Source of the DNA: Chlorobiales bacterium
Lineage (GTDB): Bacteria; Bacteroidota; Chlorobiia; Chlorobiales; Chlorobiaceae
Assembly (NCBI GenBank): GCA_022360415.1
Contig: JAKSDB010000276.1
Span: 1-28,763 of the forward strand
Direction of reading: 5' to 3'
Length of the DNA: 28,763 nucleotides
How positions within the stretch are numbered: position 1 is the stretch's first letter; each line of letters starts with the position of its first letter. Position numbers and translations under genes: made by a program. The notes beneath the pieces are model-generated. The model searched no databases. It had not been told where the DNA came from and saw only the letters and a program-made list of their open reading frames with translations. Of this stretch, positions 15,670-23,155 are shown piece by piece.

Positions 15670-16380
15670 GTGTCGCAAGAAAAAAATGGCAAAAAAAATC
15701 CGTGGCGGCAGGCGGTCTTGGCAATCTTTATCAGTGTCTTCACCGTCGCCCTTGTTATTGCAGCCCTGTTTTTGACTGCGGGCCACTGGGACTGGACAAG
15801 AGGATGGCTGTATATAGGCCTTAGTTTTTCCGGTGAATCGATAAGAACAGGCTATATCCGTCGCAAGAACCCGGACTTGCTTGCCCGGCGGGGTAAGATC
15901 GGCTCCGGGACCAAAACGTGGGACATTTTCCTGCTTGGTTTTTTCAGCCTTGCATATCTCGGTATTCTGGCAGTCTCGGCGCTCGACAAACGGTACGGCT
16001 GGTCGGAAATGAGCTACTGGCTCTGGGGGGCAGGTTTTCCGCTCTATGTTTTTTATGTTGCAGTTGTAACCAGTGCTATGGCCGTAAACCCTCATTTCGA
16101 GAAAACTGCCCGAATACAGCACGACCAGGAACACCATGTGATCGATGCCGGCCCCTACCGTATTATCCGTCACCCCGGCTATCTTGCGATTATTGCAGGT
16201 TTTATAATACCTGTTCCTTTCATGCTCGGGTCCTGGTGGGCTTTCCTCCCGGCTTTTATCGCAGTTTTGTTACTTGTAATTCGAACTGCTCTCGAGGACC
16301 GTCTGTTACGGAAAGAGTTGGAGGGATATGAAGAGTACGCCGGGCGGGTGCGTTTCAGACTCGTGCCCGGAATCTGGTAA
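15670..16380 (+). CDS. isoprenylcysteine carboxyl methyltransferase-like membrane protein
   Basis: This 236-residue integral membrane protein has about five hydrophobic segments (near 15-37, 88-105, 115-135, 165-185 and 190-205). The C-terminal signature GPYRIIRHPGYLA, followed by ALEDRLLRKELEGYEEYAGR and RVRFRLVPGIW, is that of the ICMT/PEMT-type membrane methyltransferases, which bind AdoMet between the last helices. Bacterial members act on unknown small molecules or lipids, so the substrate is not predicted. The start is GTG at 15670 (MSQEKNGKKNPW), without a strong Shine-Dalgarno; the 112-base gap after cysS leaves room for a promoter. It is convergent with manC, only 8 bases apart. Confidence 0.8.
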   Translation: MSQEKNGKKNPWRQAVLAIFISVFTVALVIAALFLTAGHWDWTRGWLYIGLSFSGESIRTGYIRRKNPDLLARRGKIGSGTKTWDIFLLGFFSLAYLGILAVSALDKRYGWSEMSYWLWGAGFPLYVFYVAVVTSAMAVNPHFEKTARIQHDQEHHVIDAGPYRIIRHPGYLAIIAGFIIPVPFMLGSWWAFLPAFIAVLLLVIRTALEDRLLRKELEGYEEYAGRVRFRLVPGIW

Positions 16381-16388
16381 AAAGCTTC

Positions 16389-17504
16389 CTATAGATAATC
16401 TTCGAGTCCTTCGCGACGCAAAATATCGATAACCTTTCGTACATCCTGCGATTGCCCCTTGCGGCAGATCAGCAGAGCGTCTTCCGTATCGATGACAATA
16501 ATATCCTCAAGGCCGACGATAGCAACCGCCTTTTTCCCGTCTTTCTTGACAAAATTGTTTCCTGTTTCCACCTGTACGAGATTGAAATCGGTTCCCTGAA
16601 GGATTTCGACCTCGTTTCTGTCGATCTTGAGCACATCGTCCCAGTTCCCGAGGTCCGTCCAACCGAAATCCCCGGCAAGCATGCAAACTGATTCGGCATT
16701 CTCCATAATGCCATAGGCAATCGACACCGGATGAAGCCAGCTGTAAACATCCTCTATTACGGCACCTTCACGGTTCGTACCAATCGCGTCATAGATGCTT
16801 TGCAGGTCCTTGTAAAGATCGGGCATGGAACGCTCAAACTCACGACGGATAACGTCAATATGCCAGATAAGAATTCCGCTGTTCCAGTAAAAATCTCCGC
16901 TGTCGATAAATTCCTGTGCCGTCCTGCTGTCCGGTTTTTCCGCAAACGCCTTTACGGTAAACATCGGCACAGTGCTGCCGGGCAAACAGTCTTCGGCGGT
17001 CCTGAGTTTGTCAACCTGAATATAGCCGTACTCCGGTTCCGGACGATCCGGTGTCACCCCTATGGTTACAATGGTTTTTTTGTCCCGGGCTACAGCAACA
17101 CCCGCATTGAGTATCTCGCTGAAGGCACGTCCATCAAGCACCAGGAGATCAGCGGGAAAAGCTACCATCAGTGCTTCCGGATCTTTTTTGCTTATAACGG
17201 CTGTTGCAAGTGCAATACAGGGAGCCGTATCCTTTGCGACAGGCTCTACGAGAATATTTTCAGCAGGGAACCATGGCATTGTCTGCCGCATCATCTGCTC
17301 ACCCTGCACATTTGTCACCAAGTAGATATTCTCGGGCAGAACCGATCCCTTCATGCGGACAATAGCAGACTCAATCATTGTACCGCTGCCGAATACATCG
17401 ATGAACTGCTTCGGGGTCTTTTTCCTCGAATAGGGCCACAGCATCAGGCCGCCTGTGCCGCCGGCCATGATTACTGCGTACAGGTGCTCTGCCGGGAACT
17501 GCAT
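16389..17504 (-). CDS. manC: mannose-1-phosphate guanylyltransferase (GDP-mannose pyrophosphorylase)
   Basis: It forms GDP-mannose from mannose-1-phosphate and GTP for cell-surface polysaccharides. The 371-residue product is the short form without a fused phosphomannose isomerase. Supporting motifs are KKTPKQF, VEPVAKDTAPCIALA, FPADLLV, PEYGYIQV, AFAEKPD, FYWNSGILIW and FGWTDLGNWDDV. The N-terminal nucleotide-binding loop is odd: it reads AGGTGGLMLWPYSR, whereas the family normally has AGGxGTRLWPLSR. It is thus one residue longer, and the conserved arginine after the third glycine is missing. Everything else looks intact. The ATG is at 17502-17504, and the gene is divergent from rsmG. Confidence 0.88.
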   Translation of the reverse strand: MQFPAEHLYAVIMAGGTGGLMLWPYSRKKTPKQFIDVFGSGTMIESAIVRMKGSVLPENIYLVTNVQGEQMMRQTMPWFPAENILVEPVAKDTAPCIALATAVISKKDPEALMVAFPADLLVLDGRAFSEILNAGVAVARDKKTIVTIGVTPDRPEPEYGYIQVDKLRTAEDCLPGSTVPMFTVKAFAEKPDSRTAQEFIDSGDFYWNSGILIWHIDVIRREFERSMPDLYKDLQSIYDAIGTNREGAVIEDVYSWLHPVSIAYGIMENAESVCMLAGDFGWTDLGNWDDVLKIDRNEVEILQGTDFNLVQVETGNNFVKKDGKKAVAIVGLEDIIVIDTEDALLICRKGQSQDVRKVIDILRREGLEDYL

Positions 17505-17650
17505 TGGTTTTGTGTTGGGATTTCTTCAGGAAGCAGCCGGAAAATGCAAAAAACCGACCCTCCCGTCACTGTAACAATTTATACATTATAAGTAAATTTA
17601 TCTTTCAGTGGTTTCAAAACCCTAACCCGGGGTCATCAAGGTGTTTCGTT

Positions 17651-18310
17651 ATGGCGTCTGGCAGTGATATCGATACAATACAGAGGCTTTGTGCCGAAGA
17701 AGGGCTCCTGTTGAGCGACACCCAGCTGAAACAACTGGAACACTATGCGTCCCTTCTTGAGCTACGGAACAGAACTCTGAACCTCGTAAGCCGAAAGGAA
17801 CAGGCTCTGCTGCTTGTCCGGCATGTTTTCCATTCGCTCCTCATCGGACTGTACCATCCATTCTCTTCGGGTGAAAAGGTGCTTGACATCGGTACCGGAG
17901 GGGGATTGCCCGGCATTCCTCTTGCTATCGCTTTCCCTGAAACGCCGTTTCTGCTGATAGACTCGACCGGAAAAAAAATCAAAGCATGCCGGGAAATGAT
18001 TCAGGAGATAGGCATCGAGAACGTTATGGCAAAAAAAGTACGGGCGGAAGAGTTGAAAGGCGTCGCCTTCAATACGGTCCTCAGCCGGCAGGTTGCCCCT
18101 CTCAAACGCCTTTGCCACTATGCCGCCAGGGTTCTGCTCCCCGCTGGCTCGCTCATATGCCTCAAGGGAGGAAACCTTGAAAAGGAAGTCCGGGAAGCTT
18201 TGGACGGAGCGGAAAAAAACAACGGCTTTCCGGCTGATATCACGCTTTTTCCCATTGACCGCTTTGACGATTGCTTTCAGAACAAATATGTCGTCATTGC
18301 CACCTGCTGA
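17651..18310 (+). CDS. rsmG: RsmG (GidB), 16S rRNA 7-methylguanosine(527) methyltransferase
   Basis: This AdoMet-dependent enzyme methylates N7 of G527 in 16S rRNA; its loss gives low-level streptomycin resistance in other bacteria. The 219-residue product begins MASGSDIDTIQRLCAEEG. The features expected of the family are an N-terminal helical part with LVSRKEQ, the AdoMet motif VLDIGTGGGLPGIPLA (about 79-94), LLIDSTGKK and the conserved VLSRQVAPL. The frame is open 49 codons further upstream, but that part is unlike the family, so the ATG at 17651 is used. It shares a 146-base divergent region with manC and converges on rplQ. Confidence 0.93.
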   Translation: MASGSDIDTIQRLCAEEGLLLSDTQLKQLEHYASLLELRNRTLNLVSRKEQALLLVRHVFHSLLIGLYHPFSSGEKVLDIGTGGGLPGIPLAIAFPETPFLLIDSTGKKIKACREMIQEIGIENVMAKKVRAEELKGVAFNTVLSRQVAPLKRLCHYAARVLLPAGSLICLKGGNLEKEVREALDGAEKNNGFPADITLFPIDRFDDCFQNKYVVIATC

Positions 18311-18478
18311 CCCGTACAAACCTGCGAAAAAAGGGTACCTCTATTAATTTGCTGCACACCATGACTACCTCGTTGATCGGTGCTCGAAATCCTCATGTAC
18401 TACGTGTACGCTCCTGTTTCTCTGGCTCCGATCGCCTCGCACTCAAGCCGCTCGCGACAATTTATAGAGGTGCCAAAA

Positions 18479-18526
18479 GAAAGAGCGCCATGAAAAACTG
18501 TGTGCTGCTTTTCTTGGCGCTCTTTC
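18479..18526 (-). terminator. hairpin downstream of rplQ, probable terminator of the ribosomal protein operon
   Basis: A perfect 12-base stem (GAAAGAGCGCCA, 18479-18490, with TGGCGCTCTTTC, 18515-18526) encloses a 24-base loop. On the minus strand it is followed by CTTTTGG, a short T-rich tail, so it best fits termination of the rplQ-end transcript. It could also stop rsmG transcription weakly. The long loop is atypical for an intrinsic terminator. Confidence 0.55.
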
Positions 18527-18541
18527 ATCATTCTATGATCA

Positions 18542-18571
18542 CTGCCGGATATCCAGGCAAAAAACCGGCAG
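18542..18571 (-). terminator. second, smaller hairpin just after rplQ
   Basis: CTGCCGG (18542-18548) pairs with CCGGCAG (18565-18571), 9 bases beyond the rplQ stop. On the minus strand no T-run follows. On the plus strand it is followed by CTTGTTTTCTTAC, so it may instead help end rsmG transcription. Confidence 0.35.
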
Positions 18572-18580
18572 CTTGTTTTC

Positions 18581-19285
18581 TTACTTTTCTTCCGGTGCAG
18601 ACTCTTCAGCTTCAGAAGATGCCGCCGTTTCATTTTCGGCAGGTGCCGCTTTCTCTTTTTTGGAAGACGCTGCTTCTTTTTTAGCCGCGGCTGCTCCCTT
18701 TTTCCTGACAGATGCGGCTGTTTTTTCAGCAGTTGCGGCTGCTTCCTTTTTGGCAGGAGCCTCCGCTTGTTTTTCAACAGACTCTGCAGCTTCGGGCTCT
18801 ACCGCTTCAACAGCCTCCCCGGTTGCGCTCTCGTTTTTCACCGGCGCCGCCTTGGCAACTTTCTTCGAACCGCGAACTCGTTTCGAGCGATCCTGCTTTG
18901 TCTGTTTTTTGCTGTCCACAGGTGCCTCGGTATAATCAACGAGCTCAAGCACAGCCATGTTTGCAGCATCTCCGTAGCGAGGAGCAAGCTTTACAACTCT
19001 CGTATACCCCCCGTTTCTGTCGGCAACTTTTCCGACAATATCTTCAAACAGCTCGCGTACAGCAGCCTTGTCACGAATTTTCCTAAAGATAATCCGCTGA
19101 GCATGGACAGTGCCGTCTTTTGCTTTTGTGATAATTTTTTCAACGTACTTGCGCGCCTCCTTGGCCTTCGCCTCAGTAGTTTCTATACGTTTATGCAGCA
19201 ACAGCTGTGTCGATAAATTAGCCAGGGTTGCTCTTCTATGGGCTGCTGTTCTCCCAAGTTTTCTTGCTGACTTTACTTTGCGCAT
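18581..19285 (-). CDS. rplQ: 50S ribosomal protein L17 with long charged C-terminal extension
   Basis: L17 sits near the polypeptide exit side of the 50S subunit. Residues 1 to about 118 are a normal L17 (MRKVKSARKLGRTAAHRRAT, NGGYTRVVKLAPRYGDAANM, then VLELVDY). The protein then runs on for about 115 residues that are almost only A, E, K, S and V (repeated AxxKKEAA-like units, ending ESAPEEK), basic at first and acidic at the end. Typical bacterial L17 is about 115-130 residues. The tail looks disordered and resembles histone H1-like sequences. It is last in the spc/alpha operon, 45 bases after rpoA. Confidence 0.95.
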   Translation of the reverse strand: MRKVKSARKLGRTAAHRRATLANLSTQLLLHKRIETTEAKAKEARKYVEKIITKAKDGTVHAQRIIFRKIRDKAAVRELFEDIVGKVADRNGGYTRVVKLAPRYGDAANMAVLELVDYTEAPVDSKKQTKQDRSKRVRGSKKVAKAAPVKNESATGEAVEAVEPEAAESVEKQAEAPAKKEAAATAEKTAASVRKKGAAAAKKEAASSKKEKAAPAENETAASSEAEESAPEEK

Positions 19286-19330
19286 AACAATATGCCTTTC
19301 TCAAAAATTCAGAAAAATCTTTCTACTTCG

Positions 19331-20317
19331 CTATCCTTTCATCTGATACTTGGTTACATCCATACCAAATTTAAGGTCAAATTTCTCCAGCTGCTCTTTC
19401 AACTCCGTCAGGGACTTTTTACCGAAGTTTTTGTAGGTAAGCAGCTCTTCCTCCTTCCGTGAAACCAGATCACCCAACGTTTCGATTTCCGCAAGTCTCA
19501 GACAGTTATGGGAACGAACCGAAAGATCAAGGTCCTCGATTCTTGTTTGAAGAAGCTTGCGCATGTTTTCAAACTCGTCATCCTGCTGCTTGTACTCCTC
19601 CTCCGTAAACTCTTCTTCGGTCGGCGAGAAGTTCGCGAAAAGCGATACATGGTCATTGATGATCTTGCCTGCAAGGCTGATCGAATCATCAGGTGAAATG
19701 GAACCATCAGTCTCCACATCGAGAATCATCTTCTCATAGTCGGTCCGCTGTCCCACACGGGTGTTTTCAACCGAGAACCTGACGTTCTTTATAGGCGTGA
19801 AAATAGCGTCGAGTGCAATAAACCCGATCGGCATGCCGTCCCCGCGGTTCTCTTCAGCGGGTACATATCCCCTGCCGCGGCCTATATAAACGTCCATACT
19901 GAGCTTTGCACCTTCGTTCACTGTTGCGATGTGCAGATCGCCGTTGAGCACTTCGAACTCCCCCTCATGGGCAACAATATCTCCGGCAGTAACATCAGCC
20001 GGCCCTTTTATGGACAGCGTCGTTTTACAACTTCTCTTGTTGGATGATTTGAAACGAACTTTTTTAAGGTTGAGAATAATTTCAGGGACATCTTCGCGGA
20101 TTCCGTCAATCGCGGAAAACTCATGAAAAACACCCTCAATCTTCACTCCTGTAATGGCCGTTCCCGGCAGTGATGCAAGCAGTACCCTGCGCATTGCGTT
20201 ACCAAGCGTAACCCCATATCCCCTCTCGAGCGGTTGTGCTATAAACGTTCCGTTTCTTTCATTATGCGTTCCTTCATCGACCTCGATTTTCTCAGGCATC
20301 TGCATTTGGTATATCAT
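19331..20317 (-). CDS. rpoA: RNA polymerase alpha subunit
   Basis: The alpha dimer nucleates RNA polymerase assembly and contacts promoter UP elements and activators. It has 328 residues, starting MIYQMQMPEKIEVDEGTHNE. The N-terminal dimerisation domain includes PLERGYGVTLGNAMRRVLLA, and the C-terminal domain (about 255-320) includes VRSHNCLRLAEIETLGDLV and KNFGKKSLTELKEQL, the helix-hairpin-helix DNA-binding part. Length is normal. It lies 29 bases after rpsD. Confidence 0.97.
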   Translation of the reverse strand: MIYQMQMPEKIEVDEGTHNERNGTFIAQPLERGYGVTLGNAMRRVLLASLPGTAITGVKIEGVFHEFSAIDGIREDVPEIILNLKKVRFKSSNKRSCKTTLSIKGPADVTAGDIVAHEGEFEVLNGDLHIATVNEGAKLSMDVYIGRGRGYVPAEENRGDGMPIGFIALDAIFTPIKNVRFSVENTRVGQRTDYEKMILDVETDGSISPDDSISLAGKIINDHVSLFANFSPTEEEFTEEEYKQQDDEFENMRKLLQTRIEDLDLSVRSHNCLRLAEIETLGDLVSRKEEELLTYKNFGKKSLTELKEQLEKFDLKFGMDVTKYQMKG

Positions 20318-20346
20318 GGTCTTTATACCTTAGAGTTTCATTAAAA

Positions 20347-20958
20347 TCACTTGGAGTACAACTCAACCACAAGCTGTTCATTAAACGGCTCCTGTACTTC
20401 TTCTCGTTCAGGAACACTCAGAAAAACCGCTTTCTTATGCGCCTTGTCGACCTGAATCCATGAAGGTATGCGAGACTCAGGCGCTTTGTTGAGCGAATCG
20501 GCAACCGCATCGAGGTTCCGGCTTTTCGGTCTGAACTCTATTGCGTCACCAGGCTTCAGAAGATATGAAGGGATGTTGACCTTTCTGCCGTTAACCAGAA
20601 GGTGGCCATGCGTCACAAGCTGTCTTGCACCCGCTCTTGACGGGGAAAAACCTGCCCTGAAAACGACATTGTCAAAACGTCTTTCAAGCAGTTTCACAAG
20701 GTTATCACCGGTAATGCCACGCTGGGAAACCGCCTTTTTATAGTAGTTGCGGAACTGCTTTTCAAGCACACCGTACAGATACTTCATCTTCTGTTTTTCA
20801 CGAAGCTGTAAGGCATATTCCGAAACCTTTCCTCTTCTTGACTGACCGTGCTCCCCGGGCGCATAAGGACGCTTCTCGAGATATTTTTCTGCCTTGGGCG
20901 AAAGCGCGACCCCTAATCTTCTTGATACTTTCGTAATAGAACCCCTGAATCTTGCCAT
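20347..20958 (-). CDS. rpsD: 30S ribosomal protein S4
   Basis: This is a primary 16S rRNA-binding assembly protein. It has 203 residues starting MARFRGSITKVSRRLGVALS. The N-terminus lacks the four-cysteine zinc site of some S4 forms. The S4 RNA-binding domain covers about residues 93-155 (RRFDNVVFRAGF, ARQLVTHGHLLVNGRKVNIP). In many bacteria S4 represses its own operon; no leader structure is obvious here. Confidence 0.97.
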   Translation of the reverse strand: MARFRGSITKVSRRLGVALSPKAEKYLEKRPYAPGEHGQSRRGKVSEYALQLREKQKMKYLYGVLEKQFRNYYKKAVSQRGITGDNLVKLLERRFDNVVFRAGFSPSRAGARQLVTHGHLLVNGRKVNIPSYLLKPGDAIEFRPKSRNLDAVADSLNKAPESRIPSWIQVDKAHKKAVFLSVPEREEVQEPFNEQLVVELYSK

Positions 20959-21004
20959 ATCAATTTAAGTCATTGTAAAATTCTTGTTGGATAACCGGTG
21001 TGAT

Positions 21005-21388
21005 TCAAACCCTTCTGCGTTTCGGCGGTCTGCAACCGTTATGCGGAAGCGGAGTGATGTCCTTGATGGAGCGCACCTCGAGGCCTGCCCCCTGAAGAGC
21101 CCTTATCGCGGCATCTCTTCCCGAGCCGGGGCCTTTAATGAGCACATGCACGTATCGCATGCCAAGGTCATAGGCTTCTTTTGCGGCCGCTTCTGAGGTC
21201 ACTTGCGAAGCATAGGGGGTATTTTTCTTGGATCCTTTGAAACCGTTTTTCCCGGCACTCGACCAGGATACCGTGTTCCCCTGCATGTCGGTTATTGTCA
21301 CCAATACATTGTTGAAGGAAGCCTTGATATGCACGGTACCTTCAGAAGTAACTTTTACCTTCTTTTTTTTCCTGCTTGATGTAGCCAT
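21005..21388 (-). CDS. rpsK: 30S ribosomal protein S11
   Basis: This is a platform protein of the 30S subunit, close to the Shine-Dalgarno duplex. It has 127 residues, MATSSRKKKKVKVTSEGTVH onward, with NNVLVTITDMQGNTVSWSSA, GPGSGRDAAIRAL and the invariant C-terminus PHNGCRPPKRRRV. It sits between rpsM and rpsD in standard order, with gaps of 49 and 46 bases. Confidence 0.97.
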   Translation of the reverse strand: MATSSRKKKKVKVTSEGTVHIKASFNNVLVTITDMQGNTVSWSSAGKNGFKGSKKNTPYASQVTSEAAAKEAYDLGMRYVHVLIKGPGSGRDAAIRALQGAGLEVRSIKDITPLPHNGCRPPKRRRV

Positions 21389-21437
21389 GTATCTTTACAA
21401 TCTTTGGTATCTGTGTTAGCTTTCTCAATTTCCGGTA

Positions 21438-21815
21438 TTACTTCTTGACCGCCTTTTTCTTGCCTGCAACTGTCTTGCGCCTGCCCTTGCGCGTCCTTGC
21501 GTTGGTCTGCGTGCGCTGACCCCTCACCGGCAACGACCGTCTGTGCCGAAGTCCCCTGTAACAGCCGATATCCATCAGGCGCTTGAGTGACAGCTGCTGC
21601 TCACCTCTTGCCTGACCCTCCACGATATAATCCTCGGCAATAATTTCCCTGATCGTATGAGCCTCATCGTCATTCAGATCGGAAACTTTTCTGGCGGGGT
21701 CTATGCCTGCCCGTTCAAGAATATTTTTTGCCGATGTCCTTCCGATGCCGTAAATATGTGTCAAGGCAATAACCGTATGCTTGTTCAGCGGTAAATTTAC
21801 CCCAGCAATCCTCAT
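21438..21815 (-). CDS. rpsM: 30S ribosomal protein S13
   Basis: This head protein contacts the P-site tRNA and the 50S subunit. It has 125 residues starting MRIAGVNLPLNKHTVIALTH. The helix-two-turn-helix (IYGIGRTSAKNIL) is present, as are GCYRGLRHRRSLPVRGQRTQ and a lysine-rich tail reaching toward the P site. Standard length and position. Confidence 0.97.
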   Translation of the reverse strand: MRIAGVNLPLNKHTVIALTHIYGIGRTSAKNILERAGIDPARKVSDLNDDEAHTIREIIAEDYIVEGQARGEQQLSLKRLMDIGCYRGLRHRRSLPVRGQRTQTNARTRKGRRKTVAGKKKAVKK

Positions 21816-21855
21816 AGTCTTTTTTGTAATTCGTTATTCGTGATTCTGCTCTCCA

Positions 21856-21972
21856 TCAACCCTGACGCTGTTTGTGACTCGGATTCACCTTGCAAATCAC
21901 AAACCTTTTCCCTCTGCGCCTGATAATGCGGCAGTGCTCACAACGTTTTTTTATAGATGAATAAACTTTCAT
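21856..21972 (-). CDS. rpmJ: 50S ribosomal protein L36, zinc-binding form
   Basis: This 38-residue protein opens MKVYSSIKKRCEHCRIIRRR. The zinc ligands C11, C14, C27 and H32 are all present, so this is the zinc-containing (C+) form. The start at 21970-21972 and stop at 21856-21858 place it between infA and rpsM, its usual site. A 116-base gap before it, unusually large for this operon, contains a promoter-like sequence. Confidence 0.96.
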   Translation of the reverse strand: MKVYSSIKKRCEHCRIIRRRGKRFVICKVNPSHKQRQG

Positions 21973-22021
21973 GATTAATCCCCTGCTGTGATAGTAATGG
22001 CCCAAAACAGAAAAGGCCTAT

Positions 22022-22051
22022 AATATAGCAAAAATCCGAAAAAACAACCAA
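22022..22051 (-). promoter_or_regulatory. candidate internal promoter before rpmJ-rpsM-rpsK-rpsD-rpoA-rplQ
   Basis: On the minus strand TTGGTT (22046-22051) and TATATT (22022-22027) are separated by 18 bases, about 50 bases before the L36 start, in the AT-rich 116-base gap after infA. This would allow the alpha-operon half, including rpoA, to be transcribed independently of the spc half. Confidence 0.45.
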
Positions 22052-22088
22052 TGAGAACAACCTTTTCAAAAAACACTTCATCCCGGCC

Positions 22089-22307
22089 CTACTTGTACCT
22101 GTATGTTATTCTACCCTTGGTCAGGTCATAAGGAGAAATCTGAACCTTGACTTTGTCTCCGGGAAGAATCCTTATATAATGCATTCGAATCTTTCCGGAC
22201 ACATGCGCCAGGATTTCCAGGCCGTTTTCGAGCTTTACCTTGAACTGAGCGTTAGGCAACGCCTCGAGAATTTCACCTTCAACTTCAATTGCATCTTCCT
22301 TCGCCAA
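22089..22307 (-). CDS. infA: translation initiation factor IF-1
   Basis: This 72-residue OB-fold protein begins MAKEDAIEVEGEILEALPNA. It blocks the A site during initiation and assists IF-2 and IF-3. The core ILAHVSGKIRMHYIRILPGD and the end KGRITYRYK are typical. It follows map by 51 bases, the common map-infA-rpmJ arrangement. Confidence 0.97.
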   Translation of the reverse strand: MAKEDAIEVEGEILEALPNAQFKVKLENGLEILAHVSGKIRMHYIRILPGDKVKVQISPYDLTKGRITYRYK

Positions 22308-22358
22308 TGTTACAAACTCCTTTTTTTCAGTTCCGTAGTAGAAAGAATTCCGGCCGCC

Positions 22359-23135
22359 TCAGGGCACTGTCATTATCTCAGCTCTGTCCTTTCTGACGAT
22401 AATCGTATGCTCAAAATGCGCTGACGGCATACCGTCTTCGGTTACAGCCACCCATGCGCCGTTTCTGGCAACTGCGTTTCTCGACCGTCCCATTGCGATC
22501 ATCGGCTCGATAGCAAGTGCCATTCCCTCTCTCAGTTTCACGCCTGTTTTTCTCTTCCCGTAATTCGGAACGGGCGGCTCCTCGTGCAATTCGGCACCAA
22601 TCCCGTGTCCAACCATATTTTCAATAACACTGAATCCGTGTGAGCGGGCATGTTCTTCCACGGCTGCCGATATATCGTGAAGGCGGTTCCCGGCAATCGC
22701 CTGGGCAATCCCCTTCTCAAGACACTTTTTCGTAACCCTGACCAGCTCCCGAACCTTTTTGTCAACTTCTCCGATCATATAGGTTCGGGCGGCGTCACCA
22801 TGATATCCACCCTTGAACACACCACAATCAACGGAAACGATATCGCCTTCCCTGATAATCCTGCCGTCACTCGGCACCCCGTGCACAACCTCTTCATTGA
22901 TTGAAACGCAGAGTGTCGCGGGATAGGGGGGAACATCAGGATCACCCTTGGGCGAGTAATTGAGAAAACTCGGGACCCCACCGTGATCACGAATATAGGT
23001 TTCCGCTATACGGTCAAGCTGAAGCGTGGACATTCCCTCCTGTATCTCCTGCTCTATCAGGTCGAGCACCTGTGCGACAATGGCACCGGACGCCTTCATC
23101 AGCTCGATTTCTCTCTGGCTTTTGATTGTGATCAT
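22359..23135 (-). CDS. map: methionine aminopeptidase, type I
   Basis: It removes the initiator methionine from nascent proteins using two divalent metal ions. It has 258 residues beginning MITIKSQREIELMKASGAIV. Metal and active-site residues fall where expected: H85 (VVHGVP), D103 (VDCGV), D114 (HGDAAR), the histidine of GHGIG, and the glutamates of AIEPM and FEHT. A small insertion, SPKGDPDVPPYP, lies near 61-72 before the substrate histidine. It has no N-terminal extension for ribosome docking. The gap to secY is 20 bases. Confidence 0.96.
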   Translation of the reverse strand: MITIKSQREIELMKASGAIVAQVLDLIEQEIQEGMSTLQLDRIAETYIRDHGGVPSFLNYSPKGDPDVPPYPATLCVSINEEVVHGVPSDGRIIREGDIVSVDCGVFKGGYHGDAARTYMIGEVDKKVRELVRVTKKCLEKGIAQAIAGNRLHDISAAVEEHARSHGFSVIENMVGHGIGAELHEEPPVPNYGKRKTGVKLREGMALAIEPMIAMGRSRNAVARNGAWVAVTEDGMPSAHFEHTIIVRKDRAEIMTVP

Positions 23136-23155
23136 AGGTTACTTCCGCTTCGCCG

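Noticed and set aside
17504..17650. 49-codon upstream extension of RsmG
   Set aside because: It overlaps the manC start region and the expected divergent promoters, and is unlike any RsmG N-terminus.
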